Shown here piece after piece: positions 61,653 to 64,000 of a stretch of DNA of 64,000 nucleotides. The notes below the pieces were generated by a model. That model saw nothing but the letters and a program-made list of their open reading frames with translations. It did not search any database and was not told the origin of the DNA. The number at the start of each line of letters is the position of its first letter. Positions within the stretch are counted from its first letter, which is position 1. Location of the stretch: NCBI GenBank assembly GCA_026120185.1, contig JANUWF010003367.1:4565228-4629227 (forward strand). The letters are read 5' to 3'. Made by a program: the position numbers and the translations under genes. The stretch comes from Voacanga thouarsii (Eukaryota; Streptophyta; Magnoliopsida; Gentianales; Apocynaceae).

Positions 61653-63503
61653 ATTGGTTTTGATCAATATAGGGAGCATGGTAGTTAATAAAATGGAGAA
61701 GATGATTATACCTGTGATCCTTCGCTGTTTTGGTATGTGATAGGCTTGATGTAAGCTTCACAGTGGAAGCATAGGATCTCTGTAAATTTTTTTTTTGGCT
61801 TTGGTGTTTTAATCGTGTAAACCCAATTTTAATGGGTATAGGCGGTTGTGTTTTTGTTTTGGATGTTTTTTGTAAGTAAAAATGTCCAAAAAAGCCAAAG
61901 AAATAAGAAAGAAATCGAAAAAGGAAGCTTCTGCAAATTCGCGCGCGGACAGTGGAAAAAACGAAGAAGATGACACTGTTCATAAGCCGTCGAGCCGCCT
62001 CCGAGCCGCTGAGCCGAGCCGCAAGATCTGTGAGTGGAGCCGTGCTGCTGGAGCTGCGAAGCCGAGCCAATTGTGTGTGAATTGAAGCCGAATCAATTTG
62101 ATTTGAGCCGGTGAAATTGCAGAATTGAAATTCAATTCCGCGCGCGGGTCAGAAAACCGGATCGGGCGTGCCATTCGGATAAAGGCGCGGATCCTTCACG
62201 GGTCGGAAGCAGAGTGCAACTGGTTGCGGGTCGCGGGCGCGGATCAGCTCCGTGGGTCGCGCGGTAAGCGATCTGGTGCGGCGCGGTGCACCGTGGCCTC
62301 GGTGGACCGTAGGCCATGCAGGGCCGGATCCGGTGCTGCGCGGTGCAGTGGACCGCCAGAGTTTTTCCTGCAATTTTTTTTTTGTTTTTTTTTTCCTTTT
62401 TCGTTTTGGGTCCCATACCAGGCGAAGTTAATATTTTTGCAATATTTATATTCTTGGAATATATTTGCATGAAAAATATTAGTAAGGGATTTTAGGATTA
62501 AACAAGATCATTAATTAATTAATTAATGTGTTTAATTCTATTATTTGGGCACTTATGTTTAAAAAATAGAAAAGCATGAAAACGTTTATTGTTTTCTAGC
62601 ATGCTATTTTTTTTATGTACCTATGTGTGCTTTTCCTCAAAGACCAAAGTCTTTGGGAACCTTTTGTTTTGGCAAGGAAAAATATTTTTCTTTAAAAACT
62701 AAATGGTTATTTTAATTGGTACAAAAATTAATCCTTGAATATTTTCTCAAAGGATTTAATCCTTGACATAGAAAATATATTAGATTTAGATATTTTTGTA
62801 AATTAAAATGGAGAGCCATTTTGTTTTGTTTTGGACTAGAAAAATGATTTTGTCAAATAAACTTGAGACCAAAGTCTCTAAGTTTTAATTGGAAATTTTT
62901 GAAATCATTAATTTTTAACTTATATAAAATTAGTCCATGGAGGAAATCTCTCAAATGATATAAGCCTTGACATAGAGATTTTATTGGACTTAGATATTTT
63001 ATTTTTGAGTTAAGAAAAACTTAATGGAAATTTCAAAATGATATTTTCCAGAAAATCTTTATTTTAAAAGACTAAGTGGGAGAGGGGTTCCAACGGCCCC
63101 ACGGCTTCCATCACGGTCCTCATTAGAGATCGTGGATCCCCTCGCGTCACCCTGGGAGTGAACCCGTATAGGATGGGGATACCACAAGGATCTAGATCTA
63201 ATGGAATGATGTAATTAATAACCCGGGGCACGTACTATGATCGGCCAACCCACGTTGGAGGTTATAGTGCGAGGTATGTCCATAGGAAATGAGAGGAAAC
63301 GGCCATCCCACGATGGAGTTATTCTCTAGACCATTACCTAGAAGGGAAATTAATTTGTGGTGGTTAATACACTTAGCTTAGGAAACCGTTAATCTTCCCA
63401 AGAAGCTATGTCAGCTTTTCCTAAGAGCCAAATTATTTTCATGCACAAATTTTCATTTTGTTTTCACAAACTAATTTCTTTCTTTTATTTTCGATTTTCG
63501 TAA
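61653..63503 (+). other. Long untranslated leader of element E
   Basis: About 1.85 kb without a convincing gene. 61930-62360 is strikingly GC-rich with repeated GAGCCG/GCCGAG words. 62470-63060 is AT-rich. 63080-63400 is a block with GGCCCCACGG, ATCACGGTCCTCATTAGAGA and ACCCGGGGCACG that recalls conserved leaders of plant copia elements. Short overlapping frames in the GC-rich part are compositional. Confidence 0.7.
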
Positions 63504-64000
63504 ATGGTGGGAGGTTCTTTTAGTCCATTGGCCGTTATTCTCGTGGAGAATAAGTTAACGAGTCCAAACTATGTGGATCGGAAAAGGAACCCGGACATAA
63601 TACTCACAAATGAGGAGTATAAGTATGTCCTTTACGAAACCCGCCTCGTCATCGGGGAAGGTTCCACCGCCGAAGAGCGAGAGGCCGAAAAGGCATGGAA
63701 GAAAGCCGACGAAATGGCACGTTGCTATATGTTAGCTTCCATGTCTAATGTGCTCCAGTCAAAACACGAGCACATGGCTTCGCATATGACATAAGTCAAT
63801 CGTTGGCAACTATGTTCGCGGCCAAGAGCCGGCCCGCAAGGCAGGAGGCTCTTTGAACAATTGTAAACACTAAGATGGCTGAGGGAGCATCAGTCCGAGA
63901 GCATATGCTCAAGATGATTGCTGCTTTCGAGGAGGCAGAAATCTTAGGGGCTGTCATTGACCCCAAGAGCCAAGTGGACATGGTTCTCGAATCTCTACCG
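63504..64000 (+). pseudogene. gag of element E, N-terminal part
   Basis: ATG at 63504 opens MVGGSFSPLAVILVENKLTS, then NEEYKYVL and ARCYMLASMSNVLQSKHEH, a copia gag (UBN2-type) start. Near 63780 a one-base shift moves the reading to another frame (AYDISQSLATMFAA). A TGA near 63856 (Arg to stop) interrupts, followed by ASVREHMLKMIAAF and DPKSQVDMVLESLP to the window end. The product would form the particle; this copy cannot. Confidence 0.92.

Larger units (their letters stand above)
59589..64000 (+). mobile_element. Ty1/copia element E (family A), 5' half, continues past window
   Basis: 5' LTR, primer-binding site, long leader and start of gag are present in order on the plus strand; pol and the 3' LTR must lie to the right. 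It inserted into gag of the SIRE-like element; the left target copy should be CAATC (59584-59588). This is the only family A member in the window with internal sequence, so it identifies the three solo LTRs as copia. Confidence 0.92.

Noticed and set aside
61882..62472. Several overlapping frames of 64-115 codons in the leader of element E
   Set aside because: They overlap on both strands in a GC-rich, CpG-dense stretch, which depletes stops by composition. No codon-level conservation could be shown.

Overview
This window is nuclear DNA from a flowering plant, most likely a eudicot. The evidence is AT-rich intergenic sequence, genes with GT-AG introns, plant-specific gene families (cysteine-rich receptor kinase, plant polygalacturonase, AINTEGUMENTA-like AP2) and plant-type LTR retrotransposons primed by initiator tRNA-Met. 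The species cannot be named from sequence alone. No rRNA, tRNA, CRISPR or bacterial-type features were seen.

Left part (1-13.7 kb). A broken minus-strand Ty3/gypsy end (LTR, primer-binding site, gag start) lies at 1-1.5 kb, with an inverted piece of the same LTR at 1-163. A truncated polygalacturonase pseudogene (about 4.1-5.2 kb, +) abuts a fragment resembling a receptor-kinase linker (5.3-5.9 kb, -). The one gene that reads as fully intact is a seven-exon CRK3-like cysteine-rich receptor kinase (10015-13411, -) of 643 residues. About 290 bp beyond its 3' end are duplicated at 5960-6296.

Middle part (13.7-37 kb). A decayed Tekay/Del-like chromovirus (+) lacks a 5' LTR but keeps a long 3' LTR (18000-22799), which is split by a copia solo LTR. 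Its 3' end sits inside a broken separase gene. Next is a full-length, decayed Ty1/copia element (23382-32528, -) with a perfect TACAA target duplication and LTR termini that read TG...TA. It is followed by remnants of an AINTEGUMENTA-like AP2 gene and a MAP kinase gene. Separase, AP2 and MAPK pieces all lie on the minus strand within about 2 kb of pre-insertion sequence.

Right part (37-64 kb). This is a nest built on one SIRE/Maximus-like copia element (-), which has gag, pol and a third, envelope-like ORF. Into it have inserted: (1) a chromovirus at 37345-46658 in the 3' LTR, TSD CAAGG, itself holding a copia solo LTR at 42152-43677; (2) a solo LTR at 50162-51958 in the env-like ORF; (3) a solo LTR at 56543-58454, TSD CACAC; (4) a copia element starting at 59589 in gag and running off the window.

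The three solo LTRs at 20711, 50162 and 56543 and the LTR at 59589 belong to one family. All four carry, near their 3' end, a related short reading frame with a basic RRSRRLAG-type motif. The copies differ there largely by synonymous changes, which suggests a conserved peptide encoded inside the LTR. This is the most unusual signal in the window. All retroelement proteins here carry stops or frameshifts, and none of the elements looks autonomous.
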